DNA of 64,000 nt from Novosphingobium panipatense (GTDB taxonomy: Bacteria > Pseudomonadota > Alphaproteobacteria > Sphingomonadales > Sphingomonadaceae): contig NZ_MSQB01000004.1 in assembly GCF_002149965.1 (NCBI RefSeq), positions 1 to 64,000 of the forward strand. The letters are read 5' to 3'. Below the pieces are notes generated by a model. That model did not search any database. It had not been told where the DNA came from and saw nothing but the letters and a program-made list of their open reading frames with translations. Of the stretch, positions 19,140 to 28,346 are shown one piece after another; position 1 is the first letter of the stretch; each line of letters opens with the position of its first letter. Made by a program: the position numbers and the translations under genes.

Positions 19140-20555
19140 TCAGATGTGGATCGCGCGTCCGTAAGCGGCCAGCACCGATTCGTGCATCGCTTCCGAGATC
19201 GTCGGATGCGGGAACACGGTCTGCATCAGTTCCGCCTCGGTGGTTTCCAGCGTCTTGCCGACGACGTAGCCCTGGATCATCTCGGTCACTTCCGCGCCGA
19301 TCATGTGGGCGCCGAGCAGCTCGCCGGTCTTGGCGTCGAACACCGTCTTCACGAATCCTTCCGGTTCGCCCAGTGCGATCGCCTTGCCGTTGCCGATGAA
19401 CGGGAAAGTGCCGGCCTTGACGGTGTAGCCCGCTTCCTTGGCCTTTTCCTCGGTCATGCCGACCGAAGCGATCTGCGGGTGGCAGTAGGTGCAGCCCGGA
19501 ATATTGTTCCGGTCGAGGCCGTGCGGGTGGACGTCCTTGTTGCCCAGTTCCTTGGCGATCGATTCGGCGGCGGTCACGCCTTCATGGCTGGCCTTGTGGG
19601 CGAGCCAGGGTCCCGGCGTGCAGTCGCCGATGGCCCAGATTCCGGCGGCATTGGTGCGGCCGTAGTCGTCGATCTGGATGAAACCGCGGTCGGCCTTGAT
19701 GCCGAGAGCTTCCAGGCCGATCTCCTCGGTGTTGGGCACGATGCCCACGGCCGAGATGACATGGCTGAAGTCGTGCTCGGCGACCTTGCCGTCCTTGCCC
19801 TTGATCTTGGCCTTCACGCCCTTGTCGGTGGCGGTGATTGCCTCGACGCCGGCGCCGGTCATGATCTTCATGCCCTGCTTGGTGAGCGCCTTTTCGAGGA
19901 ACGCGGAAACGTCCTTGTCCTCTACCGGCACGATCCGGTCGAGCATCTCTACGACCGTGACGTCAACGCCCATGTCGTTGTAGAAGCTGGCGAATTCGAT
20001 GCCGATGGCGCCCGATCCCATGACCAGCAGCTTGGTCGGCATTTCGGACGGGGTCATCGCGTGGCGATAGGTCCAGATGCGCTTGCCGTCGGCCTTGGCG
20101 AAGGGCAGTTCGCGGGCACGCGCGCCGGTGGCGACGATGATGTGCTTCGCGCCGAGTTCGGCGGTCTTGCCGTCCTTGTCGGTCACCGCCAGCTTGCCCT
20201 TGGCCACCAACTTGCCGGTGCCCATGTGGACGGTGATCTTGTTCTTCTTCATCAGGTGCGTGACGCCCGCGTTGAGCTGAGCTGCAACGCCGCGTGAACG
20301 CTTGACGATGGCGGCAAGGTCGGCGGTGATGTTGTCCGCGGCCAGGCCGTAGTTCTTGGCATGCTGCATCTGGTGGAACACCTCGGCCGAGCGCAGCAGC
20401 GCCTTGGTCGGGATGCAGCCCCAGTTGAGGCAGATGCCGCCGAGCAGCTCGCGCTCGACGATGGCGGTCTTCAGGCCCAGCTGGGCGGCGCGGATGGCCG
20501 CGACATAGCCGCCGGGGCCCGAACCGAGGACGATGACGTCGTAGGTATCAGCCAC
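19140..20555 (-). CDS. lpdA: Dihydrolipoyl dehydrogenase (E3)
   Basis: A 471-residue FAD-dependent disulfide oxidoreductase that reoxidises dihydrolipoyl groups of 2-oxoacid dehydrogenase complexes. FAD-binding GSGPGGYVAA lies at 12-21, the redox-active disulfide in GGICLNWGCIPTK at about 39-51, an NAD-binding GSGAIGIEFAS near 180, and the C-terminal HPTISE motif holds the catalytic histidine-glutamate pair. It is the last gene after pdhC and a thioesterase, so this copy probably serves pyruvate dehydrogenase. Confidence 0.96.
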   Translation of the reverse strand: MADTYDVIVLGSGPGGYVAAIRAAQLGLKTAIVERELLGGICLNWGCIPTKALLRSAEVFHQMQHAKNYGLAADNITADLAAIVKRSRGVAAQLNAGVTHLMKKNKITVHMGTGKLVAKGKLAVTDKDGKTAELGAKHIIVATGARARELPFAKADGKRIWTYRHAMTPSEMPTKLLVMGSGAIGIEFASFYNDMGVDVTVVEMLDRIVPVEDKDVSAFLEKALTKQGMKIMTGAGVEAITATDKGVKAKIKGKDGKVAEHDFSHVISAVGIVPNTEEIGLEALGIKADRGFIQIDDYGRTNAAGIWAIGDCTPGPWLAHKASHEGVTAAESIAKELGNKDVHPHGLDRNNIPGCTYCHPQIASVGMTEEKAKEAGYTVKAGTFPFIGNGKAIALGEPEGFVKTVFDAKTGELLGAHMIGAEVTEMIQGYVVGKTLETTEAELMQTVFPHPTISEAMHESVLAAYGRAIHI

Positions 20556-20559
20556 TGTC

Positions 20560-20940
20560 TTACTTCTCCTGATCGATGGCGCGCGGTTTGCCGAATTCGT
20601 TCACCGCGACGAAGGTGAACACGGCCTGCGTCACCTTCACTTCTTCCTCTTCGTGCCGGTGGCGGCGCCAGGCCTCGATGGCGATGGTCAGCGAAGTGCG
20701 GCCCACGCGCTGGATCTCGCCGTAGACCGAGACTTCGTCACCTACCTTTACGGGCAGGTGGAACTGCATGCCGTCCATCGCCACCGTCACCGCGCGTCCG
20801 CGCGAGCGACGGGCGGCGACGAGGCCGGCACCCATGTCCATCTGGCTCATCAGCCAGCCGCCGAAGATGTCTCCGTAGGCATTGGCGTCGGCCGGCATGG
20901 CCGTGACCCGGATTACCGGGTCACGTCGTGCTTCGGTCAC
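20560..20940 (-). CDS. Hotdog-fold acyl-CoA thioesterase, YciA type
   Basis: A 126-residue hotdog thioesterase. The family signature ADANAYGDIFGGWLMSQMD occupies 17-35, with the catalytic aspartate D35 and the substrate loop typical of YciA. YciA enzymes hydrolyse a broad range of acyl-CoAs, including acetyl- and hexanoyl-CoA. It starts 1 base after the pdhC stop and ends 4 bases before lpdA, so it is inside the pyruvate dehydrogenase operon, where it may relieve acyl-CoA build-up or free CoA. Confidence 0.9.
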   Translation of the reverse strand: MTEARRDPVIRVTAMPADANAYGDIFGGWLMSQMDMGAGLVAARRSRGRAVTVAMDGMQFHLPVKVGDEVSVYGEIQRVGRTSLTIAIEAWRRHRHEEEEVKVTQAVFTFVAVNEFGKPRAIDQEK

Positions 20941-20941
20941 T

Positions 20942-22240
20942 TCAAGCGACCATGCTGAGCGGCGTTTCCACGTATTCGCGGAAAGCGGCCATCAGGCGGG
21001 CACCGTCCGCACCATCCACCGCGCGGTGGTCGAAGCTGCCGGTCGCGCTCATGACGGTAGCCACGCCGAGCGAGCCGTCGGGCATGACCCAGGGACGCTT
21101 GTCGCCCGCGCCGATCGCCATGATGGTCGACTGCGGCGGGTTGATCACGGCGGAGAACTGCTTGATGCCCATCATGCCCATGTTCGAGATCGAGGCGGTG
21201 CCGCCCTGATACTCGGTGGGGGCGAGCTTGCCTTCACGGGCGCGGGTGCCAAGATCCTTCATGTCGCGCGCGATCTGCGAGAACGACTTGCCGCTGGCGT
21301 CGGTGACGATCGGGGTGATCAGACCGCCAGGGATCGAGACCGCGACCGACACGTCGGCGCGGGCATACTTGATCAGCTCGTTGCCTGCGAAAGTGACGTT
21401 GCATTCCGGCACGTCGAGCAACGCGCGGCCGAGGGCCTTCACGAGCATGTCGTTGACCGAAACCTTGACGCCCTGCTTTTCCAGCATGGAGTTGATCTCG
21501 CCGCGCAGGGCCAGCAGCTTGTCGAGGCAGATATCGACCGAGAGGTAGATATGCGGCGCTTCCTGCTTGGACTGGGTAAGGCGCTTGGCGATCGTCTTGC
21601 GCATGCCCGAGAGCTTCTCGACCGAATGGGGCACGCGGTCGTCCAGCAGGGCGCGGGTTTCGGGCGCCATGTCGACGGCCGGGGCCTTCGCTTCGGTTGC
21701 TGCGGCAGCAGGTGCGGTGGCGGCGGGCTTGGCGGCGCCGGCTTTCGCGCCTTCGACGTCGGCCTTGACGATGCGGCCGTTCGGGCCGGAGCCCTTCACG
21801 GTGGCAAGGTCGACGCCCTTGTCAGCGGCGATGCGCTTGGCGAGCGGCGAGGCGGCGACGCGGCCTTCCTTCAAAGCCGAAGCGGCGGCGGGAGCGGGCG
21901 CAGCAGCGGCAGGCGCCGGAGCAGCCTCCGCGGGCTTGGCGGCAGCCTTGGGCGCTTCGGCCTTTTCAGGCGCGGCGGAAACGGCGCTGGCGTCTTCGCC
22001 TTCACCGGCGAGAACGGCGATCACGGTGCCGACCTTCACGCCGTCGGTACCCTCGGCCACGAGGATCTTGCCGATGACGCCTTCGTCGACGGCTTCGAAC
22101 TCCATGGTGGCCTTGTCGGTCTCGATCTCGGCCATGATGTCGCCGGAGCTGACGGTGTCGCCTTCCTTAACCAGCCATTTTGCCAGTTTTCCCTCTTCCA
22201 TTGTGGGGGACAGGGCGGGCATCTTGATGTCGATGGGCAT
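20942..22240 (-). CDS. pdhC: Pyruvate dehydrogenase E2, dihydrolipoyl acetyltransferase
   Basis: A 432-residue E2 core enzyme that carries the acetyl group from E1 to CoA. The lipoyl domain (1-80) has its lipoylated lysine in ETDKATMEF; an Ala/Pro/Glu linker follows, then a peripheral subunit-binding domain ([16 protein letters not shown]) near 140 and the catalytic domain ending with [13 protein letters not shown], whose His and Asp are catalytic. Single lipoyl domain and [11 protein letters not shown] identify the pyruvate rather than the oxoglutarate enzyme. The start at 22240 gives the canonical [13 protein letters not shown]-terminus. E1 genes are not in the window. Confidence 0.95.
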   Translation of the reverse strand: MPIDIKMPALSPTMEEGKLAKWLVKEGDTVSSGDIMAEIETDKATMEFEAVDEGVIGKILVAEGTDGVKVGTVIAVLAGEGEDASAVSAAPEKAEAPKAAAKPAEAAPAPAAAAPAPAAASALKEGRVAASPLAKRIAADKGVDLATVKGSGPNGRIVKADVEGAKAGAAKPAATAPAAAATEAKAPAVDMAPETRALLDDRVPHSVEKLSGMRKTIAKRLTQSKQEAPHIYLSVDICLDKLLALRGEINSMLEKQGVKVSVNDMLVKALGRALLDVPECNVTFAGNELIKYARADVSVAVSIPGGLITPIVTDASGKSFSQIARDMKDLGTRAREGKLAPTEYQGGTASISNMGMMGIKQFSAVINPPQSTIMAIGAGDKRPWVMPDGSLGVATVMSATGSFDHRAVDGADGARLMAAFREYVETPLSMVA

Positions 22241-22321
22241 GGAAGCTTGTGTGTCCCTTGTTTTCCTTGGGGAGGTATGCGGGGTCCGCCTTTCCTTGGA
22301 CAAGTTGAGGCGCGCGCACAA

Positions 22322-22406
22322 GCGCCTTCACGATCCTTTTTTCGCAATCGTGATGGCTTGCACCATGTCCTGAATAGCCCGATAAGCCCCCATCGAGAGG
22401 AAACCC
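22322..22406. other. Divergent promoter region of pdhC and usp
   Basis: The space between the leftward pdhC start (22240) and the rightward stress-protein start (22407) is about 166 bases, including a short A+T-richer run near 22335-22345. No operator could be assigned with confidence. Confidence 0.3.
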
Positions 22407-22862
22407 ATGCGCATCTACCTGGTCATCGTGGACGAAACGGAAGAAGCGCTGGTGGCGCTGCAGTTCGCCGCGCGCCGCGCCGCGAAGACCGACGGCGCGC
22501 TCCACCTTCTCGCCGTGGTTCCGCCCCAGCCTTTCAATGCCTTCGGCGGCGTTCAGGCCACCATCGAGGAAGAGGCTCGCGCCCGCGCCGAGACGCTGGT
22601 GACGGCCGCCGCCGGAAACCTTTTATCACAAGGCGCTAAGATGCCGGTCATCTCCGTTCGCATGGGAGAAGACATCAAGATCGTACGCGAATACCTGAAG
22701 GAGCACGGCGAGGTTTCCGCACTCGTGCTCGGCGCCGCGAAGGAAGGCGGGCCCGGTCCGCTGGTGACGCACTTCACGGGCGCCGGGCTCGGCCAGATGC
22801 CCTGCCCGGTCTTCGTGATCCCAGGCACGCTCGATGCCGAGGCGATCGAGCGCCTGAGCTGA
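22407..22862 (+). CDS. Universal stress protein family
   Basis: A 151-residue single-domain UspA-fold protein. The ATP-binding pattern G-x2-G-x9-G(S/T) is partly kept as LGAAKEGGPGPLVTHF near 113-128, ending in the beta strand CPVFVIPG, but the final G(S/T) is not clear, so nucleotide binding is uncertain. GAGAGGAAA lies upstream of the start. It diverges from pdhC and converges on rnr across a palindrome. Confidence 0.85.
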   Translation: MRIYLVIVDETEEALVALQFAARRAAKTDGALHLLAVVPPQPFNAFGGVQATIEEEARARAETLVTAAAGNLLSQGAKMPVISVRMGEDIKIVREYLKEHGEVSALVLGAAKEGGPGPLVTHFTGAGLGQMPCPVFVIPGTLDAEAIERLS

Positions 22863-22875
22863 GGTAAGGATGCAA

Positions 22876-22904
22876 CGTCGTCCCGGACTTGATCCGGGAC
22901 GACG
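22876..22904. repeat. REP-like palindrome, single copy
   Basis: CGTCGTCCCGGA (22876-22887) pairs perfectly with TCCGGGACGACG (22893-22904) around CTTGA. It lies between the converging usp and rnr stops. Its first 25 bases recur in the inverted pair at 36596-36709, so it belongs to a dispersed palindromic family rather than being a unique terminator, although it may stop transcription too. Confidence 0.85.
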
Positions 22905-22910
22905 GGTGCC

Positions 22911-25175
22911 TTACTTCTTCTTGCGTCCCTGATGCCGGATATTCCCCGGACGGCCGCGCGGCGAGACGAAGTGCTTGCCCTTCTTCTTGAGCGCAAGCGG
23001 CTTGCCGCGCTGTTCGATGCGGCCGCCGCCCTCTTCCAGCTCGAACTTCAGCGCACCGGTCAGCGGATTGGCTTCGGCCAGGCGCAGGCGCAGGATCTGG
23101 CCCATTGCGAACGTGGTGCCGGTCTGCTCGCCTTCGAGGACCTGCGCCTTCTCGTCATAGCCGAAGCGTTCGTCGCCCAGCGTGGAGACGGGCACGAGGC
23201 CGTCGCCGCCAAGGCCGATGATCGTGGCGAAGAAGCCGAATTTCTGGACGCCGGTGATGCGGGTGTCGAAAACCTGGCCGACGCGGCCGGAGAGCCAGGC
23301 GGCGACGTAGCGGTCGATAGTCTCGCGCTCGGCCTCCATGGCGCGGCGCTCGGCATTGCTGATCGCCTCGCTGACGCGGCCGAGGTCGTCCCGGTCGCGG
23401 TCCGACAGGCCTGACGTGGCGGGAATATCGCCTTCCGGCTTCGGCTGCTCCAGGCCATAGGCATCGACGAGCGCGCGATGGACGAGAAGGTCGGCGTAGC
23501 GGCGGATCGGCGAGGTGAAGTGGGCGTAGGAACCCAGCGCAAGGCCGAAGTGACCTTCGTTGCGCGGGCCGTAATAGGCCTGGGTCTGGCTACGCAGCAC
23601 CGCTTCCATGATCAGCGCCTTTTCGCTCTCGTCCGCGATGTCCTTGAGCATGCGGTTGAACAGACCCGGCGTGATCACCTGCCCCAGTGCGAGCTTGCGG
23701 CCGAATGTCGCCAGATAGTCCTTAAGCGCGGTCAGCTTCTCGCGGCTCGGGGTTTCGTGGACGCGGTAGACTACCGGCGCGACTTTGGCTTCGAGGGCCT
23801 TGGCAGCGGCGACGTTGGCAGCGATCATGAAGTCCTCGACCACGCGGTGCGCGTCGAGCCGTTCGCGGATGGCGATCTCGGTGATGCGGCCTTGCTCGTC
23901 CAGCTTCACGCGGCGCTCGGGCAGTTCCAGTTCCAGCGGGTCGCGGGCCTCGCGGGCCTTGGCCAGCAGCTTCCAACAGGCCCAGAGGTGCTGGAGATGC
24001 TCGGCCGCCCTGCCCTCGTCTATGCGGGCCTGCGCCTCTTCATAGGCGATGACTTCATCGATCCTGACAAGCGCGCGGGTGAAGCGCCATTCGGTGACCT
24101 TGCCCTGACCGTCCACCTTGAGATGGCAAGCCATCGCCGCACGGTCCTCGCCCGAACGCAGCGAGCAGACGTCGGCGCTCAGCACTTCGGGAAGCATCGG
24201 CACGACCCGGTCCGGGAAATAGACCGAGTTGCCGCGCTTGCGTGCCTCGCGGTCGATATGACCGCCGGGACGGACGTAGAACGAGACGTCGGCAATGGCG
24301 ACGAGCGCGTCGAAGCCGCCTTCCTCATTCGGCATGGCCCAGATCGCGTCGTCGTGGTCGCGCGCGTCCGAAGGGTCGATCGCGACGATGGGAAGATGAC
24401 GCAGGTCTTCCCGCTTTTCGTGGCTGAGCGGCATCTTCGCGGAAGCGCCAGCCTCCGCAATGGTCTCGCCGTCGAAGTGGTTGGGAATGCCGTGCTTGTG
24501 GATCGCGATCAGGCTGAATGCCTTGGGCGCCAGCGGTTCGCCGAGAACTTCGGTAACCTTTACCGAAGGACGCGCCGAGCGACCGATGGGCTCGGCCAGC
24601 ACCAGTTCGCCCTTTTCGGCGCCGCCAAGGTCCGAAATCGGCGAGGAATTGCGGATGCGCTTGTCCACCGGCGCCAGCCAGGGCTTGCCCGAACCGTCGA
24701 TTTCCACGACGCCGAGCATCTGTTCGGAGCGCAGCATCAGCTTCTTCATCGGATAGGCGCGCCATCCGGTCTGCGTCTCTTCGGTGCGTGCGAGCACGCG
24801 GTCGCCCTTGCGCAGCGCCGAGCGACCCTTTTCGATCAGGCGGATACGCGGCGGCGGCGTTGCATCGTCGGGCGTCCAGGTATCGGGAATGGCGACGGGT
24901 TCCCCTTCGTCCACGTCCACCACGCGCAGCACCGTGACCTTGGGCAACCCGCCCATGCGGTGGAAGGCAGTGCGCTTGCCGTCGATCAGGCCTTCCTCGG
25001 CCATGTCCTTGAGCAAAGCCTTGAGCTGGATCTTCTCATGGCCTTTCAGGCTGAACTCACGCGCGATTTCTCGCTTGCCGACGGGGTCGACCGCGTTCTG
25101 GATGAAATCGAGGATCTGCTGGCGCGTCGGCAGGCCAGGCGCGGGCCGGTTCTTGGGAGGCATGGTTTCCGCCAT
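22911..25175 (-). CDS. rnr: Ribonuclease R
   Basis: A 754-residue 3'-5' exoribonuclease of the RNase II/R family. An N-terminal winged-helix region and cold-shock domains precede the catalytic RNB domain, where DPSDARDHDDA (about 262-272) gives the metal-binding aspartates, and HFTSPIRRYADLLVHR marks its end; an S1 domain near 620-700 and a lysine-rich tail (KKKGKHF) follow. These tails help RNase R degrade structured RNA. Length is normal. It is a single gene leftward, separated from tauE by about 98 bases. Confidence 0.95.
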   Translation of the reverse strand: MAETMPPKNRPAPGLPTRQQILDFIQNAVDPVGKREIAREFSLKGHEKIQLKALLKDMAEEGLIDGKRTAFHRMGGLPKVTVLRVVDVDEGEPVAIPDTWTPDDATPPPRIRLIEKGRSALRKGDRVLARTEETQTGWRAYPMKKLMLRSEQMLGVVEIDGSGKPWLAPVDKRIRNSSPISDLGGAEKGELVLAEPIGRSARPSVKVTEVLGEPLAPKAFSLIAIHKHGIPNHFDGETIAEAGASAKMPLSHEKREDLRHLPIVAIDPSDARDHDDAIWAMPNEEGGFDALVAIADVSFYVRPGGHIDREARKRGNSVYFPDRVVPMLPEVLSADVCSLRSGEDRAAMACHLKVDGQGKVTEWRFTRALVRIDEVIAYEEAQARIDEGRAAEHLQHLWACWKLLAKAREARDPLELELPERRVKLDEQGRITEIAIRERLDAHRVVEDFMIAANVAAAKALEAKVAPVVYRVHETPSREKLTALKDYLATFGRKLALGQVITPGLFNRMLKDIADESEKALIMEAVLRSQTQAYYGPRNEGHFGLALGSYAHFTSPIRRYADLLVHRALVDAYGLEQPKPEGDIPATSGLSDRDRDDLGRVSEAISNAERRAMEAERETIDRYVAAWLSGRVGQVFDTRITGVQKFGFFATIIGLGGDGLVPVSTLGDERFGYDEKAQVLEGEQTGTTFAMGQILRLRLAEANPLTGALKFELEEGGGRIEQRGKPLALKKKGKHFVSPRGRPGNIRHQGRKKK

Positions 25176-25273
25176 GCGCCGGAATGGCCGTCAATGCAAT
25201 GGCATGGCATCGACGCAGCACGAGGGCGGGATGGCGCTGCGTGATAGCCTGCGAAACTCAGCCCCTTCAAAAA

Positions 25274-26149
25274 TCAGGGCTGTTTCGCGTCCGCTTCACC
25301 TGCAATCGATACCGACTGGGCAGTGCTCTGCGCAGGGGCCGGTTTCTGACCGGCATTGGCCTTGAGGAACAGCTGCCAGGACGACACCGCCAGAACGCAG
25401 GCCAGCAAGGGCTGGAGAATGCGATCCGAAGCGTGGGACGAAAGGTAGCTGCCGATCACGACGCCAGGGATCGAGCCGACCAGCAACACTGCCAGAAGTG
25501 CGAAATCCACGTCTCCGATGATCCAGTGACCGAACCCGGCGATCAGCGCCAGCGGCACGGCGTGGGCGATATCGGAACCGACGATGCGGGCGACGGGGAG
25601 CTTGGGATAGAGCACCAGCAGCACGGTCATGCCGATGGCGCCTGCCCCTACCGAGGATATCGATACGGCGACACCAATCGCGGCGCCCAGCAGGACCGTA
25701 CCAGCGAGCACTCTCGAGCGGGGCTGGGCGGGGTCGATATCGTGCGCGAGCCTGAGCAGCCACTTGCGGCAGATCACCGCAATCGCGGTAATGCCGAGCA
25801 GCACCGCGAGCGAAACCATGATCAGGTGCTCGGTGGAATTGCCCACCTTCCCGAACCACGACAGGAACCCCAGCGTGAGGACCGCTGCCGGCACGCTGCC
25901 GCAAGCCATCCGGCGCACGATGCGCCAGTCCACCGTTTCGCGCTTGCCGTGGACCACGGAGCCCGCGATCTTCGTCATGGCGGCGAACAGCAGGTCGGTG
26001 CCGACCGCCGTCTGCGGGCTGACGCCGAACAGCAGGACCAGCAGCGGGGTCATCAGCGAGCCGCCGCCCACGCCGGTAAGCCCCACCAGCACGCCGACGA
26101 GCATGCCAGCGAAGACATGCAGATAGTCAAAATGCTGCGTCAGCGCCAT
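25274..26149 (-). CDS. TauE/SafE family sulfite/anion exporter
   Basis: A 291-residue inner-membrane protein of the TauE/SafE (DUF81) family, with two repeats of about four helices. The family signature is GLTGVGGGSLMTPLL near 22-36 and the second repeat has SISSVGAGAIGMTVL near 165. The C-terminal 25 residues are Ala/Gln-rich and probably disordered. Members export sulfite, sulfonates or other organic anions; the substrate here is unknown as no sulfur genes adjoin. Confidence 0.88.
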   Translation of the reverse strand: MALTQHFDYLHVFAGMLVGVLVGLTGVGGGSLMTPLLVLLFGVSPQTAVGTDLLFAAMTKIAGSVVHGKRETVDWRIVRRMACGSVPAAVLTLGFLSWFGKVGNSTEHLIMVSLAVLLGITAIAVICRKWLLRLAHDIDPAQPRSRVLAGTVLLGAAIGVAVSISSVGAGAIGMTVLLVLYPKLPVARIVGSDIAHAVPLALIAGFGHWIIGDVDFALLAVLLVGSIPGVVIGSYLSSHASDRILQPLLACVLAVSSWQLFLKANAGQKPAPAQSTAQSVSIAGEADAKQP

Positions 26150-26336
26150 GATTGCCCACCGTTGCCCGAAATCATTCGCTCTCTCAAATCGCCATCCTGC
26201 GCTGTTCTCACGGGGCGAGTGTCACGCCCGCGCGCGGCCGACAACAAAGAATTCCTTGTCCCGAGCGATGCCCCGAGCGATTTCCCCTGCACCGGGCGAG
26301 CCCGTTGCCCCGAATGAAATTCGACCATCGGAACGG

Positions 26337-27701
26337 TCAGGGCAATTGGGCAAGCGGAGTAAACCCTCCGCCCGGAACGGCCGCGGCGATCGGGCTAGCG
26401 CTGCCGTCCGCCGCGATCGAGCGGACGCCGAGGATCCAGTCGTCCCCGCGAAATCCGTCGAGTTTGACGCTGGTCTGCGTGGTGCGCGCCACCATCGGCT
26501 CCGCTTCCCACTCCGGCGCATCGGTACGCCGACGCCAGACCGAATAGGCCGCCGCGCCCGGCACCGGCTGCCAGGTCACATCGGTCCAGGTCTTCACCGC
26601 CGCATCGGCCGTGGGCGCAGGCGGCATGGGCGCGCTGGCGAGAGCCGCGAGCGCGGCAATGTTGAGGCGCGTCACTTTGGCGAGATAGGGAAAGTCCATC
26701 TCGTCGATGGTGTCGCCATACTTGATGCCGTTCTCGGTACGCAGGTCCTGGTGCTGGTGCTCGTAATCCTCGATGGCGACCGAGAATCGCACGGCGGGAT
26801 TGCCCTGTTCGAGGAACGGCAATTGGTCGCCGCCGCGCCCCATGCGGTCGGCCCGCCAGACCTGCCTCACGGCAAGATCGTCCTGCACGCCGCCCGCGAG
26901 CTGCGCGATGAAACGGGAGATATTGCGACCGGGGCTGTCGTTCTCGCCGCCGAAACGGCGGGCATCCGCGCGGGTCTTGTCGGTGGAATCGGCGCGCGGC
27001 CCTTCCGAGAAAAGGCGCACGTTCTTGTCGTCGACCAGCCCGTCCGAGCCGTGCGTGCCGCCGACGATGTCGTTGTTCAGCACGGCCTTCACGGTCCAGC
27101 CCTGCTTCCGGGCGTAATCGGCCAGCAGCTTGCCGCCGTAGAGGCCCTGCTCCTCGCCCGAAAGCGCTGCGTAGACGATGGTCGTGGCGAACTTGCGCTT
27201 GGAGAGGACACGGGCGGCTTCCAGCACCAGCGAGGTACCGGAACCGTCGTCGTTGGCGCCGGGCGCGTCGCTCTTCACGTCCATCACGTCGGTCACGCGG
27301 CTGTCGATATGCGCCTCGACGATGACGACTTCGTTCGGTCGCTCCGTGCCGCGCTGGATGGCGACGACGTCGACCATCTTTACCGGTGTCGGGATGCGCG
27401 TGCCGCTGACCATGGCTTCGGGCATGACCACTTCGAGACAGCCACCGCAGGCCTTGGAAGTCTTGCGGAACTCATCGGCCGCCCAGCGCCGTGCTGCGCC
27501 GATGCCCCGCTTGGGATCGGTGTCCGACGAAAGCGTGTGCCGCGTGCCGAAAGCAACGAGCTTTTCCACATCGGCGCGCATCCGGGCCTCGGACACCTGA
27601 GCCGAAGTGGCGCCAGATGCGGTGTTCGAATCGGCAGCTCCGGCCGGAACAACGGGAAGGATCGTGGCGGAAAGCGCGGTCGCGACCAGAATCTTGTTCA
27701 T
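26337..27701 (-). CDS. Secreted M28-family zinc metallopeptidase
   Basis: About 454 residues beginning with a signal peptide (MNKILVATALSATILPVV...AGA). The M28 di-zinc ligands are visible: AHID (H and D), GANDDGSG (bridging D), SGEEQGLYGG (catalytic E then E) and NNDIVGG (D). The C-terminal 90 residues, from about PPAPTADAAV, look like a fibronectin type III-like domain (WTDVTWQPVPGAAAYSVWRR). The enzyme is probably periplasmic or secreted and releases amino acids from peptides. It is the last gene after proS and a DUF805 gene. Confidence 0.9.
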   Translation of the reverse strand: MNKILVATALSATILPVVPAGAADSNTASGATSAQVSEARMRADVEKLVAFGTRHTLSSDTDPKRGIGAARRWAADEFRKTSKACGGCLEVVMPEAMVSGTRIPTPVKMVDVVAIQRGTERPNEVVIVEAHIDSRVTDVMDVKSDAPGANDDGSGTSLVLEAARVLSKRKFATTIVYAALSGEEQGLYGGKLLADYARKQGWTVKAVLNNDIVGGTHGSDGLVDDKNVRLFSEGPRADSTDKTRADARRFGGENDSPGRNISRFIAQLAGGVQDDLAVRQVWRADRMGRGGDQLPFLEQGNPAVRFSVAIEDYEHQHQDLRTENGIKYGDTIDEMDFPYLAKVTRLNIAALAALASAPMPPAPTADAAVKTWTDVTWQPVPGAAAYSVWRRRTDAPEWEAEPMVARTTQTSVKLDGFRGDDWILGVRSIAADGSASPIAAAVPGGGFTPLAQLP

Positions 27702-27741
27702 GCAGGCGCTTGTCACGTCCGACGGCCTGCTTGGCAAGAGG

Positions 27742-28326
27742 TCAGAAGCGAACGGGCGCTTCGCCGTAGCGGTTCGGCCCCGGGTTGGATGGCCATACGC
27801 CGAAGATTATGACGATCAGGATAGCCGCGTACCCCAGCAGGCTGGCGGCCACCATCTTGGATTGCATGGCAAAGGCGGTCTCGAGATTGTCCGCCGATAC
27901 TTTCTGCATGGTCGAGACGATTTCATCCATCCTGGACCAGACAATCGCCTTCGACGTCAGCGAAAGCAGGAAAGTCAGCACAGAGATCCAGCCCGGCTTG
28001 CCGGAATCGTGAAGCCGCCGCGCGAACGACGCCAGCAGGAGAAGCCCGGCGGTGAGGGAGACGATCGTCGAGAGCGTCATCGAAGTGCGCATGTAGCCGG
28101 CCATCTGGCTCATGACCCGCGCATTCATGTCGGCACCGGTCGCGCCTTGCTGCGCGGCAACGAAAGCGCCCTTCATGATGCCGCCCATCATCGGCATGGC
28201 AATCACCATGCCCACCGCATACTGGATGACGACGAGGAAGAGGACGTAGAACCAGAAAGTCTGCCGCGCATCGCGGCCCTTGAAGTTCAGCAGGTTCGTC
28301 AGGTTGTACTTGATCGATCCCAACAC
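27742..28326 (-). CDS. DUF805 membrane protein
   Basis: A 194-residue inner-membrane protein of the DUF805 (YhaH-like) family. Typical elements are the N-terminal FKGRDARQTFWFYVLF, the RRLHDSGKPGW motif near 104-114 and the C-terminal WPSNPGPNRYGEAP. An insertion rich in Gly/Met (about 45-85) lies after the second helix. Function is unknown in the family. It starts 20 bases downstream of proS and precedes the M28 peptidase by 40 bases. Confidence 0.88.
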   Translation of the reverse strand: MLGSIKYNLTNLLNFKGRDARQTFWFYVLFLVVIQYAVGMVIAMPMMGGIMKGAFVAAQQGATGADMNARVMSQMAGYMRTSMTLSTIVSLTAGLLLLASFARRLHDSGKPGWISVLTFLLSLTSKAIVWSRMDEIVSTMQKVSADNLETAFAMQSKMVAASLLGYAAILIVIIFGVWPSNPGPNRYGEAPVRF

Positions 28327-28346
28327 GCCCTCTTCCCCTTTTCAGA

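Noticed and set aside
21650..21990. Tandem repeat resembling a CRISPR or minisatellite
   Set aside because: The repeated look comes from Ala/Pro/Glu codons of the flexible linkers in pyruvate dehydrogenase E2; there are no equal spacers or exact repeats.
20882..25244. Long rightward frames (585 and 588 residues) over pdhC and rnr
   Set aside because: Both lie antisense to genes with full catalytic motifs and no start with a ribosome site supports them.
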